Shown: positions 1-7,033, numbered from the stretch's first letter. The stretch is 14,664 bases of DNA from an uncultured Myxococcales bacterium (GCA_903917305.1 CAIXAA010000855.1:1-14664), one strand, 5' to 3'. Numbers and translations are program-made. The notes: generated by a model not told the origin, from the sequence alone.

Positions 1-1741
1 CGAAGTCCAGCTGCGCGCACGCCTGGCCCTGATCCACGGTCAGCGTGTCCTGCACCAGCGCGTAACCAAACAGCTTGTCCGCGTGCCGCGTCGCTACTTC
101 GCGCAGCACCACCAGCGCCGCCTGCACCTCGCGCTGGCCCAGCGGCGGCGGCGGCGCCGGTATCGCCGGCGCTGGCGGCTGGATGCCGGCCGCCAGCTGG
201 ACGCGCGCCACTTCGGCAAACACCGCGGGAATCGTCGCTTTTTCGCCAAGGGCAATCACGGCGCGCACGACCTGCGCCACGAGCTCGATGCGGTCGCCCT
301 GTCCGGGATCCGGCAGCTGGGCGCGAAGCGCTTGAATCTCCAAACGCAACGGCTCGTCCACCGCCAGCGACGCAGAGAACGGCACCTTGTCCAGCCGCGT
401 CAGGATGCGGTGCAGCAGCGGCGTGCGCTTGTCGGCGAAGCGCCACGGAATCTCCTGGTTTTCCGCGGTTGCCATGCTGATGGGCGCGACGATCTCCAGC
501 TCGTCGAACGCCTGGGTCGTCAGGCCGTCGCGCTGCGCCAGCGCCGTGATGGCCGCGTCCGGCCAGAGCTGCAGCCGCGTGCCGATGACCTTCTCCAGCC
601 ACACCCAGCCAAGCCGGCGCGACGCCTCGACATTGGCCAGCACGTCCTCCGGCCGCGTCCACGGCGTGAACAGGATGCCAGCAAAATGGCCTTCATCGCC
701 GCCCAGGAACGTGCCGGGATGGCGGCGCGTCAGGTCCTCGATGGCGTCCACGCAAGCCCACAGCTGCGCCGGCGCGACGCCCTTGTTGAAGCGCCCGTTC
801 TCCGCCTCCGAGAAGTTCTCGGCGCCGATCGACACCAGGCGCAGCGTGTGCCCGCCCTTGGCGAAGGTGGCCAGCGCGAGGTCCAGGCGCGGCAGGATCG
901 CCAGCACGTCGTCGGCGCGCAGCATCGTCACAAAAGCGCTGGGTTGCAGACGGCGCGCCAGCGCGCCTTCGGCCAGCTTGTCCAGCGTGAGGCCGACGCG
1001 GATGTCCTGGAACAGGTACTCCGGCCGCGCGTCGGTCGGCGTCGTCGCCTGCTGGTGCGCTTGGACTTGACGCAGGATCAGCTCCACCGGCGGCGAGCTG
1101 GACCGGTGCACGCGCCGCACCGGGTCGTTGTGCAGGCAGAAGGAACAGCCGCGGTGCTGCGCCGACGGACCGGAAAGCCCCTGAAAGTACGGATTGTCCG
1201 CCACCGGCTTGGCATAGACGCACGGTTGCGCCGACACGAGGTTCACGCACTGCTGCGGGCGCGGCTGTCCGGGCAGCAGCAGGAAGCGGCGCTGGTAGGA
1301 CGGCTCCGCGCCATCGACCAGCAGCGCACCTTCTCCTGTCGTCTCCTCGGGTTGCGGCGGGCGCGGCGTGCCGTCCAGCAGCTCGTCGGCCTCCGTGACG
1401 GTCAGCCACTCGAAGGTCAGGTCCGGGCGTTCGATGAAGACAGCGTGCGGCACGGCCGTTCGCAGCGCCGCGCGCAAAGTGGGAGCGTGGCGGTCGTTCT
1501 GGATGACGACGTCGGGCCGGAACTCGCGCAGCGCCTCCAGCAGCAACGCCAGCCGATCCTGCGGCAGATCCACGAGGTAGCGATGGCCCGTGTGCATGAA
1601 CGCCGGCGGCACCGGCACGGTCCACCACTGCCCGTCCAGCCCGCGCGCCCGCTGCCGGCCGAGCAGGAACGGCAGCCCCTCCGCGCGGTGGCTGCGGTAG
1701 CGCTCCTCGTTTTGCGTCTCCAGCAGCAATACGCGCGGCAT
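1..1741 (-). CDS. Radical-SAM-like protein, partial (C-terminus beyond left edge)
   Basis: An open frame of 580 codons runs from ATG at 1741 off the left edge with no stop. The start is supported by an AGGAGA ribosome site eight bases upstream. The N-terminus (PRVLLLETQNEERYRS) leads into an alpha/beta region of about 110 residues (EFRPDVVIQNDRHAP, AVFIERPD). A segment with CVNLVSAQPCVYAKPVADNPYF (165-186, in parts) ends in GCSFC (198-202), followed by barrel-like strands (LFQDIRVG, LRLVSIGAENFSE, FLGGDEGHF). This layout resembles B12-binding-type radical SAM proteins with the cluster motif preceded by an 'NPYF.GL' segment. Only two cysteines of the usual CxxxCxxC are present; position 195 is Gln. 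C165 or C174 might supply the third ligand. The tail beyond residue 480 is Ala/Pro/Leu-rich. Substrate unknown; family assignment is by pattern and tentative. Confidence 0.6.
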   Translation of the reverse strand, partial: MPRVLLLETQNEERYRSHRAEGLPFLLGRQRARGLDGQWWTVPVPPAFMHTGHRYLVDLPQDRLALLLEALREFRPDVVIQNDRHAPTLRAALRTAVPHAVFIERPDLTFEWLTVTEADELLDGTPRPPQPEETTGEGALLVDGAEPSYQRRFLLLPGQPRPQQCVNLVSAQPCVYAKPVADNPYFQGLSGPSAQHRGCSFCLHNDPVRRVHRSSSPPVELILRQVQAHQQATTPTDARPEYLFQDIRVGLTLDKLAEGALARRLQPSAFVTMLRADDVLAILPRLDLALATFAKGGHTLRLVSIGAENFSEAENGRFNKGVAPAQLWACVDAIEDLTRRHPGTFLGGDEGHFAGILFTPWTRPEDVLANVEASRRLGWVWLEKVIGTRLQLWPDAAITALAQRDGLTTQAFDELEIVAPISMATAENQEIPWRFADKRTPLLHRILTRLDKVPFSASLAVDEPLRLEIQALRAQLPDPGQGDRIELVAQVVRAVIALGEKATIPAVFAEVARVQLAAGIQPPAPAIPAPPPPLGQREVQAALVVLREVATRHADKLFGYALVQDTLTVDQGQACAQLDF

Positions 1742-1947
1742 CCAGGGCGTCTCCTCGGGTTGCAGAGGCTACCGCGCCTGCCGGGCCTGGGCCAGCGGAT
1801 TGAAGCCTTTCGCAGGCTGCGCCAGCAGGCTACGCAGCGCGCCTGCGGTTTTCGGCAGTTCAGTGGCGGGAGGTTGCGACGAGGCTAGCGTGAAGAAGGA
1901 CAACCCTACGGAGCGTGCGGGGGCGCCGCTCCCAAGACGAGGCAACC
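1742..1947. other. Divergent intergenic region, radical-SAM-like gene / cupin
   Basis: This 206-base gap separates two divergent starts. It holds the ribosome sites of both genes and the doubtful 44-codon frame. I could not find a convincing -35/-10 pair in either direction. Confidence 0.5.
1769..1903 (-). CDS. Possible 44-codon leader ORF (TTG start), doubtful
   Basis: A frame on the minus strand opens with TTG at 1903 and ends with TAG at 1769-1771, 27 bases before the ATG of the radical-SAM-like gene. It would encode 44 residues (begins MSFFTLASSQPPATELPKT, ends NPLAQARQAR). The codons look like those of the neighbouring genes, and it lies wholly in the otherwise unexplained 206-base gap. 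The frame stays open upstream of the TTG into the antisense of the cupin gene, without an ATG. No convincing ribosome site precedes the TTG (only a weak TAGGG-like run). It may be a short upstream peptide, a remnant, or chance in GC-rich DNA. Confidence 0.2.
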   Translation of the reverse strand: MSFFTLASSQPPATELPKTAGALRSLLAQPAKGFNPLAQARQAR

Positions 1948-2364
1948 ATGGCCACCTACACAGCCCATCCGCACCACGAAGCGCGCAGGCAGCGCGTGAA
2001 CCTGCATGGCGAGGCGACGTGTCGGTCCCTCGACCGGCCGGATGAAGTGCGGACGTTTCCGAAGAGCAAGGTCGAACTGGTGCACTCGGGTCACTCGCAC
2101 ATCGGGCGCGGCACGTACCAGCCCGGGTGGAAGTGGTCGGAGTCGGTGGGACCCATTGTGCACATGAGCAGTTGCGCGTCGATGCACACCGGCTACTGCC
2201 TGCAAGGGCGGATGCACCTGCGCATGGACGACGGCACGGAGCTGGAGTTCAAGGCGGGCGACGCCTTCGTGATCCCGCCGGGACACGACGCCTGGGTCGT
2301 GGGGAACGAGGCGTGCATCCTGATTGACACGACGGGTTTTGGGGCGCTGGCGCGGCCGGATTAG
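1948..2364 (+). CDS. Small single-domain cupin protein
   Basis: The product has 138 residues. The start at 1948 (MATYTAHPHH) is chosen because GACGAGG lies just upstream; the frame also allows a start at 1915, but that extension is low-complexity. The cupin barrel covers about residues 58-125. Visible features are PGWKWSESVGPI (59-70), HMSSCASMHTGYCLQGRMH (72-90), the turn MDDGTELEFKAGDAFVIPPGHD (93-114, in parts) and AWVVGNEACILID. H72, H80 and H113 are candidate metal ligands, though the classical HxH pair of cupin motif 1 is absent. Proteins of this type are usually annotated only as 'cupin domain-containing protein', and no enzymatic role can be read from the sequence. No signal peptide, so probably cytoplasmic. 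It is divergent from the radical-SAM-like gene and its stop lies 6 bases from that of the convergent PH-domain gene. Confidence 0.85.
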   Translation: MATYTAHPHHEARRQRVNLHGEATCRSLDRPDEVRTFPKSKVELVHSGHSHIGRGTYQPGWKWSESVGPIVHMSSCASMHTGYCLQGRMHLRMDDGTELEFKAGDAFVIPPGHDAWVVGNEACILIDTTGFGALARPD

Positions 2365-2370
2365 CCGCAG

Positions 2371-3270
2371 CTACGCCTGCACCTGCGCGCCAACCGCCTG
2401 CACGGCGGCAAGGAAGTCGTCGGCGTGCTCCGGCGTCACCAGGAAGCGCCCGCCGCTCTCGATGAGGATGCCGTCCTGCGCGCGCGTCGCCCACAGGCGC
2501 ACCGTGCCGCCCTCCAGCCAGTACAAGCCCGTGTAATACCCAGGCATTCCCACGCCTGCGACGCGCAGCCCGACGCGGCCCGTCACGCGCTTGACCGTCG
2601 CGCCGCGCAGGTCGATGTGGCGCTCGCGGCCCATGTTGCGCACCGTCAGGCCGTCGGGACCGACGGTGTAGCTCAGCCGCTCCGCCCCGAAAAAGCTGAT
2701 GGCCAGCACCCAGATGGCCGCTACCAGCGCGCCCAGGCCGACCACGCTGATGAGCAGCCGCAGCCAGCGCGGCGCGAAGACCTCCTCGCGGGCGTGGAAC
2801 GGCGTGCGCTTCTCCAGCGCCGTGCGCAGACCGCCCATGTCCTCGGCGGAGAGCAGCAGCCGGCCGGCGTCGGTCTCGACCAGCAGCACGTCGGCGCGGC
2901 AATCCGTCGCCTGCCACACCTCGCCGAGATCGCGGTACACCCACCAGCCCGAGCAGTGCCCTTCCATGCACGTGCCCATCTTGCGCCCGCCGCCGCCGGC
3001 CTGATGCGGCCGCACGGAGCGGATCTGGTCCAGCGCAATGTCGCGCGTCGAGGCGAAAAGCCCTGGGCCGCCCTTGAGATGCAGGCCATCGGCGCGCAGG
3101 TCGATGTCGATGATGGTCGGGCTCAGCGCCGGGATCACCGCCACCGTCACCGGCGCGATGCACAGCACGGCCAGCACGACGCCGAGCGTGCGCCGGAACC
3201 CCACGGAAGCGCGGGGCGGGTGGAAGGTGCGGGTCGCGTGGTGGGTCACCTGGGAATCGTTCGCATTCAT
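2371..3270 (-). CDS. Membrane protein with two PH-like (bPH_5-type) domains
   Basis: The product has 299 residues. ATG at 3270 (MNANDSQ) is preferred over the longer frame to 3342, whose Arg-rich extension looks non-coding. Two hydrophobic segments are seen: about 26-48 (LGVVLAVLCIAPVTVAVIPA) and 171-194 (RLLISVVGLGALVAAIW..ISFF). Each is followed by a soluble beta-rich domain. The second (198-292) has the bacterial PH-domain pattern: VGPDGLTVRNMG, then GMPGYYTGLYWLEGGTVRLWAT, GILIESGG, LVTPEHADDFLAAV. The first (50-153) has the same order: IDLRADGLHLKGG, CSGWWVYRDLGEVWQAT, VLLVETDAG, LLSAEDMGGLRTAL, suggesting duplication. The first copy has three extra cysteines (C101, C106, C124). No clear ribosome site is seen at the start. 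PH domains of this group often occur in membrane proteins of unknown function. Confidence 0.8.
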   Translation of the reverse strand: MNANDSQVTHHATRTFHPPRASVGFRRTLGVVLAVLCIAPVTVAVIPALSPTIIDIDLRADGLHLKGGPGLFASTRDIALDQIRSVRPHQAGGGGRKMGTCMEGHCSGWWVYRDLGEVWQATDCRADVLLVETDAGRLLLSAEDMGGLRTALEKRTPFHAREEVFAPRWLRLLISVVGLGALVAAIWVLAISFFGAERLSYTVGPDGLTVRNMGRERHIDLRGATVKRVTGRVGLRVAGVGMPGYYTGLYWLEGGTVRLWATRAQDGILIESGGRFLVTPEHADDFLAAVQAVGAQVQA

Positions 3271-3278
3271 GGCGTGAC

Positions 3279-3307
3279 AGCGTAGCCCTGGCCGGTGAGG
3301 TTGTCGA
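3279..3307 (-). promoter_or_regulatory. Candidate promoter for the PH-domain gene, possibly leaderless
   Basis: On the minus strand TCGACA (3307-3302) and TACGCT (3284-3279) are separated by 17 bases. The -35 matches five of six consensus bases, the -10 three of six. The -10 ends only 8 bases before the ATG at 3270, so transcription would begin at or next to the start codon. This fits the lack of a ribosome site there. Read by eye only. Confidence 0.3.
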
Positions 3308-3398
3308 TTGGGCCGACCGCGCAGCCGCTGCCGCGCAACCATGTGGGACTGTTACGATCACTCGTTCACAGGGCAGAAATGCTTGTGGCGATGCTTGG

Positions 3399-3429
3399 TT
3401 GCAAGACAGCTTGGCGTTGTCCTTACAAT
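3399..3429 (+). promoter_or_regulatory. Candidate promoter for the zinc-ribbon gene
   Basis: TTGCAA (3399-3404) and TACAAT (3424-3429) stand on the plus strand in an unusually AT-rich patch of the 280-base divergent gap. The -10 matches five of six bases. The 19-base spacer is longer than optimal. The start codon is about 120 bases further on, leaving a leader of about 115 bases in which I see no riboswitch-like structure. Confidence 0.35.
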
Positions 3430-3550
3430 TGGAGCGTGCAGTTGCCGTGGACCTTCCGCAGGCTGGACGAATGCGCGGCTCTGCTCGTCCGGTGCGCCCG
3501 GCCGACTGTCGCTCCCCCGCCCCGTCCCCCTGCGCACCCCGGAGGTCCCC

Positions 3551-4600
3551 ATGCTTCGCTTCGACTGCCCCTCGTGCCTCTGCTCCTGCCACCTCGCGCC
3601 CGACAAGCTGCCCCCCGGCACGCGCGCCCGCGTCGCCTGCCCGTCGTGCCACGAGTTCCTCATCCTGCGCCGCCGCTTCGCCGGTGATGTGTACTGCGAG
3701 ATGGAGCACCCGCTGCCGAGCGAAGCCACGGCGCCGTCGATGATGGCGTTCCAGCCGCCGCCGCTGCCGCACGACGACTACGTCCGGCCGGACCCGCTGG
3801 CGCATCCGATCCCGAACGACAGCTTCTTCCAGGCCCACGAGGAGCCGCCGCCGGTGCCGGAGGAGGCGCTGACCCAGGTGCTGCACATGGCGCCCGTGTC
3901 CCCGAATGCGACGACCCAGGTGATGCACCTGCCGCAGCCGCGGCCGACGCCGCCGGCCCTGCCGCCGCAGCCGACCACCGCGCAGCTGCTGCAGGAGTTC
4001 AGCGTGCTGTTCCGCCTCGACCGCCGCAGCAAGCGCCAGGAGCACATGATTGCGGTCATGGGCCTCGTCGTGCTGCTGACCGTGGCGACGGTGGGCGTGT
4101 GGGTCGGGCCGAGCATGCTGGCGGGGCTGCCGCTCCTGCGCGACACGCCGGTGGCGGCGGTGCAGGCGCCGGTGCCGGCGGGGCCGTCGGCGTTCGAGCG
4201 GTCCGAAGGCGTGGTGGACCTCGCGTTGGAGACCGTGGCCAGCGCGCACCTGCCGATGGTGAATGTGGCGGTTCGGGCTCCGGTGCGGGCTCCGGCGCCG
4301 GCCGTGGCTCAGGCTCCGGCTCTGGCTCAGGCTCCGGCTCTGGCTCCGGCTCCGGTTGCGGCTCCGGTCTCGGCGCAGGTTGCGTCGGCGGCGCCGGCCG
4401 TCAAGCTTCACACGCAGGTGGTCCAGCTGGACAAGCCGGCCGCGCGTCACGCGTCCAAGCCGGCGCCGCGCGTCCACCAGGCAATGCACATCCGCGCGCC
4501 GGTCGATTTCCTGCCGCCGGACGACGAGCCCAAGACGGCGGCGGCGGGTCCGCGGGCGCCGGCGGCTCCGGCGGCTCCGGTCGAGGATGGGCTCAAGTAG
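3551..4600 (+). CDS. Zinc-ribbon, single-TM, Pro/Ala-rich protein
   Basis: The product has 349 residues. The start at 3551 is fixed by GGAGG at 3541-3545; the frame is open further upstream but without coding character. The N-terminus holds a zinc-ribbon-like domain with C6-x2-C9-x-C11-x-C13 and C30-x2-C33 plus C49, resembling the MJ0042-type fingers common in Myxococcota. Residues 65-145 are Pro-rich and contain TQVLHM (108-113) and TQVMHL (122-127). A basic stretch (RLDRRSKRQEH) precedes one transmembrane helix at about 167-186 (IAVMGLVVLLTVATVGVWV), so by the positive-inside rule the finger would be cytoplasmic. The outer part is Ala/Pro-rich, including two AQAPAL repeats (253-264), then HTQVVQL and an acidic PPDDE patch. 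The layout suggests a membrane-anchored adaptor across the periplasm; no enzymatic domain is visible. Its stop lies 6 bases from that of the permease, with no clear terminator. Confidence 0.75.
   Translation: MLRFDCPSCLCSCHLAPDKLPPGTRARVACPSCHEFLILRRRFAGDVYCEMEHPLPSEATAPSMMAFQPPPLPHDDYVRPDPLAHPIPNDSFFQAHEEPPPVPEEALTQVLHMAPVSPNATTQVMHLPQPRPTPPALPPQPTTAQLLQEFSVLFRLDRRSKRQEHMIAVMGLVVLLTVATVGVWVGPSMLAGLPLLRDTPVAAVQAPVPAGPSAFERSEGVVDLALETVASAHLPMVNVAVRAPVRAPAPAVAQAPALAQAPALAPAPVAAPVSAQVASAAPAVKLHTQVVQLDKPAARHASKPAPRVHQAMHIRAPVDFLPPDDEPKTAAAGPRAPAAPAAPVEDGLK
4306..4372 (+). repeat. Hexanucleotide GGCTCN repeat with an exact 18-bp tandem duplication
   Basis: The core is GGCTCA-GGCTCC-GGCTCT repeated exactly twice (4306-4323 and 4324-4341), followed by GGCTCC units with drift (GGTTGC, GGTCTC). 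It lies inside the zinc-ribbon gene and encodes AQAPAL twice, then APAP. Being a multiple of three, length changes would keep the frame. Confidence 0.9.
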
Positions 4601-4606
4601 CGGACG

Positions 4607-6154
4607 TCAGTGCCCTTCCGACTCCGTCGTCACCCAAGGCGCCAGCCACAGCAAGACACCCATCGCCGCATACCCGATCGCATGCGGCCAGGCCGGGACC
4701 AGCGCAAACGTCGTGTCCGCCGACGTGAACGTCCAGCTGTGGCACAACCCCAAGGCGCTGGCGACGCTCGCCGCGAAGCACCACAAGGCCGCGCGATGAA
4801 AGCGTCTTCCGATGATCTCGACGGTGGCGGCCGCCAGGAACATTGCCGAGAAGATGAAGCCCTGCTCCAAGGCGAAGGCGCCGGTGATCCACGTGTCGCT
4901 GCGCTCGAACGCCGGGATGATGCTGGCGTCGAACGGCCTGCCGGGTGCGCCCAAGCCCGCGGCGCGTAAGCCGTTCTTGGCGAGGAGCGCGCCCCAGGCG
5001 CCGACCGCGGGCAGGATGCCGACGACGACGGCGGGCGCTTCTGCGCGCGGCACGGCCTGGAAGGCCTGGGCGGTGATGACCAGGCCAATCCACAAGACAA
5101 TCGCCATGCCGGCGTCGATGGGGATGAGCCAGGCGATCCAGGCGAGCGTGCCCGAAAGGCAGACAATCGTTGCGAAAGTGCCGTTGAGGACGGAGTAGCC
5201 GGCGCGCGCGCCCAGCGCCTTCCAGCCCGGGTGGCCGATGTAGATGGTGGTGGGGAAGGTCGAGCCGAACAGCGCCGCGACGACCGAACCGATGCCGTTG
5301 ACGGCGAGCGAGGGCGCGGTGGGGTAGGCATCGCCAGCGGCTTCGGCACTTTCGATGTTCTGCAGGCTGCCAAGCACGTTGAACAGGCCCATGGGGATGA
5401 TGACCGAGAGGTAGGTCAGCAAGTGCGCTCGGGATTCGATCAGGTCGCCCAGCACCGGGATGGGCAGGTGCAGCGACGGCGCACCCGGCTGCGGACCCAG
5501 CGGCGCCAGTCCCGTCAGCCACGCCAGCAGCGTGCCCAGCGCGATGGCCACGACGCCGCCCGGCAGATTGCCTTTGAATTTCACACGGCCGAAGTAGGTC
5601 AGCAGCACGACGCCGAGGGTCGTCAGGCCCACGATGGGATGGGCAAACGTGCGAAACAGGAAGCCCAGCGAGATGAAGCCGAGCGCGATGCCCGACAGCG
5701 TCGACAAAAGCGCTGCCCGCGGCGTGGCTTTGCGCACGCGCTCCGCCACCGCGGCACCCAGGAGCTCGATGACGCCCGAGGCCATCGTCGCCACCAGCCC
5801 CGCCTGCCACGCGACCCGCACCGGGTCCGGATGCCCCGCCGCCTGCGCCGCCAGCTTGGCCGGCAGCATGATGAGGAAGACGTGGGCGAACAGCGATACC
5901 GTGTTGATGCCATAGGGCAAAGCGCAGACGTCCGTGCGCCCCGTCGCGCGCGCCAGCTTCATCGCCTGCCAGGAGTAGAACAGGTTGCCGACCAGCAGCG
6001 ACATCGCGGCGCCGGGCAGCACGCGGCCGTACAGCAGGTCCGGCGACATGCCCAGCACGAAGCGGCACAGGCCATCAATCAGCAGCAGTTGCACGAGGTT
6101 GTCGAGGGCGAGACCGAAGAAGCCATCGACGTCGCCGCGGGTCATCCAGCGCAT
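4607..6154 (-). CDS. NCS2/AzgA-like permease, substrate unassigned
   Basis: The product has 515 residues and many hydrophobic segments, an inner-membrane transporter. ATG at 6154 is chosen because GGAGG stands 6 bases before it; the longer frame to 6337 is Arg-rich and non-coding in style. Early features are GFFGLALDNLVQLLLIDGL (11-29), GRVLPGAAMSLLVGNLFYSWQA (43-64, in parts) and GRTDVCALPYGINT (72-85). Residues 251-310 match the order seen in AzgA-type nucleobase permeases: a helix with GLFNVLGSLQNIESA, a linker, then GIGSVVAALFGSTFPTTIYIGHPG. In AzgA-like proteins the corresponding places read roughly 'DLFDT.GTL' and 'TTYIES'; here Asn259 and GHPG stand instead of the acidic residues known to hold nucleobases in NCS2 carriers. 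The family call is moderately secure; the substrate may not be a nucleobase. It is divergent from the chalcone-isomerase-like gene. Confidence 0.75.
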   Translation of the reverse strand: MRWMTRGDVDGFFGLALDNLVQLLLIDGLCRFVLGMSPDLLYGRVLPGAAMSLLVGNLFYSWQAMKLARATGRTDVCALPYGINTVSLFAHVFLIMLPAKLAAQAAGHPDPVRVAWQAGLVATMASGVIELLGAAVAERVRKATPRAALLSTLSGIALGFISLGFLFRTFAHPIVGLTTLGVVLLTYFGRVKFKGNLPGGVVAIALGTLLAWLTGLAPLGPQPGAPSLHLPIPVLGDLIESRAHLLTYLSVIIPMGLFNVLGSLQNIESAEAAGDAYPTAPSLAVNGIGSVVAALFGSTFPTTIYIGHPGWKALGARAGYSVLNGTFATIVCLSGTLAWIAWLIPIDAGMAIVLWIGLVITAQAFQAVPRAEAPAVVVGILPAVGAWGALLAKNGLRAAGLGAPGRPFDASIIPAFERSDTWITGAFALEQGFIFSAMFLAAATVEIIGRRFHRAALWCFAASVASALGLCHSWTFTSADTTFALVPAWPHAIGYAAMGVLLWLAPWVTTESEGH

Positions 6155-6309
6155 GCAGCACCTCCGACTGCGAAGCGTAGCGCGGATGACCCGCAGTGTC
6201 GTGGGGGCGGCCGGGCGTGGACGCGCGCAATTGCCGGAACCTGCGCCGCGCGGCGATCCGGACCGGCGCGCAGAACCGTATCTTGAGGGCAAACGTGCAG
6301 GAGTTGGCC

Positions 6310-6975
6310 ATGCCTCCGAATCTGCGGAAGTACGCATTCTTGTGCCTTGTCGCGCCGATGTGGCTCGCCGTCGACGCGCCGCTGGCGGCGGTCGCGCAGC
6401 CGCCGCAGGTGTCGATGGACGTGACTTCGTTGGCCACCGGGCGCTACGGCCGGCTGCACTGCCTGCTCGAGAGGACGTTCCTGCACGTCAAGATCCTGGT
6501 CGCGGACGTGCGCGTCAGCCGCGCGACCGCAAGCCAGCTGGAGCGCCTCGTCGCCGGCCACAACTACTCAGAAGCACTGGCGGACAAGGCTGCGCATGTC
6601 CTCTACGACTGCGATGACGCCTTCGCTCGGCTCGTGTTCCTGCGCGACATCGACATCGACGCCTTCCTGCTGGGCGTGCGCAGCAACCTGGACAACGCCA
6701 GACGAGCCGGCGTCCTCACCGACGCGCAGCGCGAGAGCTTGCGCAACACAATTCCTCGCACGTTCATGGCCTTGGCCGGCCGCGGCATCCGCGAGGGCGA
6801 CACCTTGCAGTACCGCGTCCACGGCGACGCGGTGCGCACGCAGCTGTTCGGCCGCAATGGCGTCAAGGTCCTGGATCGCACGGACTACGGCGCGGCGGCG
6901 CGTCTCGGCCAGATGGGCGGCTACTTTGCACCCGGCACCGACTTGCGCGAGGACCTGCTGCACTCGCTGTTCTAG
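6310..6975 (+). CDS. Exported chalcone-isomerase-like protein
   Basis: The product has 221 residues. ATG at 6310 has AGGAG at 6299-6303; the frame extends upstream without coding character. Residues 1-29 form a signal peptide (MPPNLRKYAFLCLVAPMWLA, AxA site AAVA before Q30). The body follows the bacterial chalcone-isomerase-like family (Chalcone_3 type): LERTFLHVKILVADV (53-67), ARLVFLRDIDIDAFL (106-120), a helical stretch with LTDAQRESLRNTIPRTFMAL, then GIREGDTLQYRVHGDAVRTQLFG (159-181, in parts), GAAARLGQMGGYFAPGTDLREDLLHSLF at the end. Members of this family are generally not thought to be true chalcone isomerases; many are probably fatty-acid or ligand-binding folds, role unknown. The usual Gly-rich end (GIWLG) is replaced by GQMGGYF. 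Expected location: periplasm. A strong hairpin starts on the last base of its stop codon. Confidence 0.72.
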   Translation: MPPNLRKYAFLCLVAPMWLAVDAPLAAVAQPPQVSMDVTSLATGRYGRLHCLLERTFLHVKILVADVRVSRATASQLERLVAGHNYSEALADKAAHVLYDCDDAFARLVFLRDIDIDAFLLGVRSNLDNARRAGVLTDAQRESLRNTIPRTFMALAGRGIREGDTLQYRVHGDAVRTQLFGRNGVKVLDRTDYGAAARLGQMGGYFAPGTDLREDLLHSLF

Positions 6976-7011
6976 AGCGCCAATCAGAAACCCGTTTCTG
7001 ATTGGGTGCTC
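6975..7011 (+). terminator. Hairpin starting on the stop codon, probable terminator
   Basis: CAATCAGAAA (6981-6990) pairs perfectly with TTTCTGATTG (6995-7004) around a CCCG loop. An outer GAGC/GCTC pairing (6975-6978 with 7008-7011) extends the arm across a small internal loop. The first base is the G of the TAG stop of the chalcone-isomerase-like gene. No T-run follows, so it may be a non-canonical or bidirectional terminator, or an mRNA-stabilising hairpin. Confidence 0.6.
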
Positions 7012-7033
7012 AGCAGTGTTGCCGGGTCGCCGA

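Noticed and set aside
83..1888. A plus-strand frame of about 600 codons opposite the radical-SAM-like gene
   Set aside because: Arg/Gln-rich shadow; the minus-strand frame has a good ribosome site and coherent protein.
4306..4372. Short repeats considered as a CRISPR-like array
   Set aside because: Six-base periodic tandem units without spacers, in frame within a gene encoding a Pro/Ala linker.
2249..4489. A minus-strand frame of about 746 codons across three genes
   Set aside because: It is dominated by Arg/His repeats, is antisense to the zinc-ribbon gene, and covers the PH-domain gene in another frame; no ribosome site or domain.
5231..6286. A plus-strand frame of about 350 codons opposite the permease
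   Set aside because: Low-complexity Arg/Gln/Asp product, whereas the minus strand encodes a clear polytopic membrane protein.
6155..6337. N-terminal extension of the permease by about 61 residues
   Set aside because: The extension is Arg/Pro-rich, overlaps the divergent gene's leader and start, and the internal ATG at 6154 has a strong GGAGG site.
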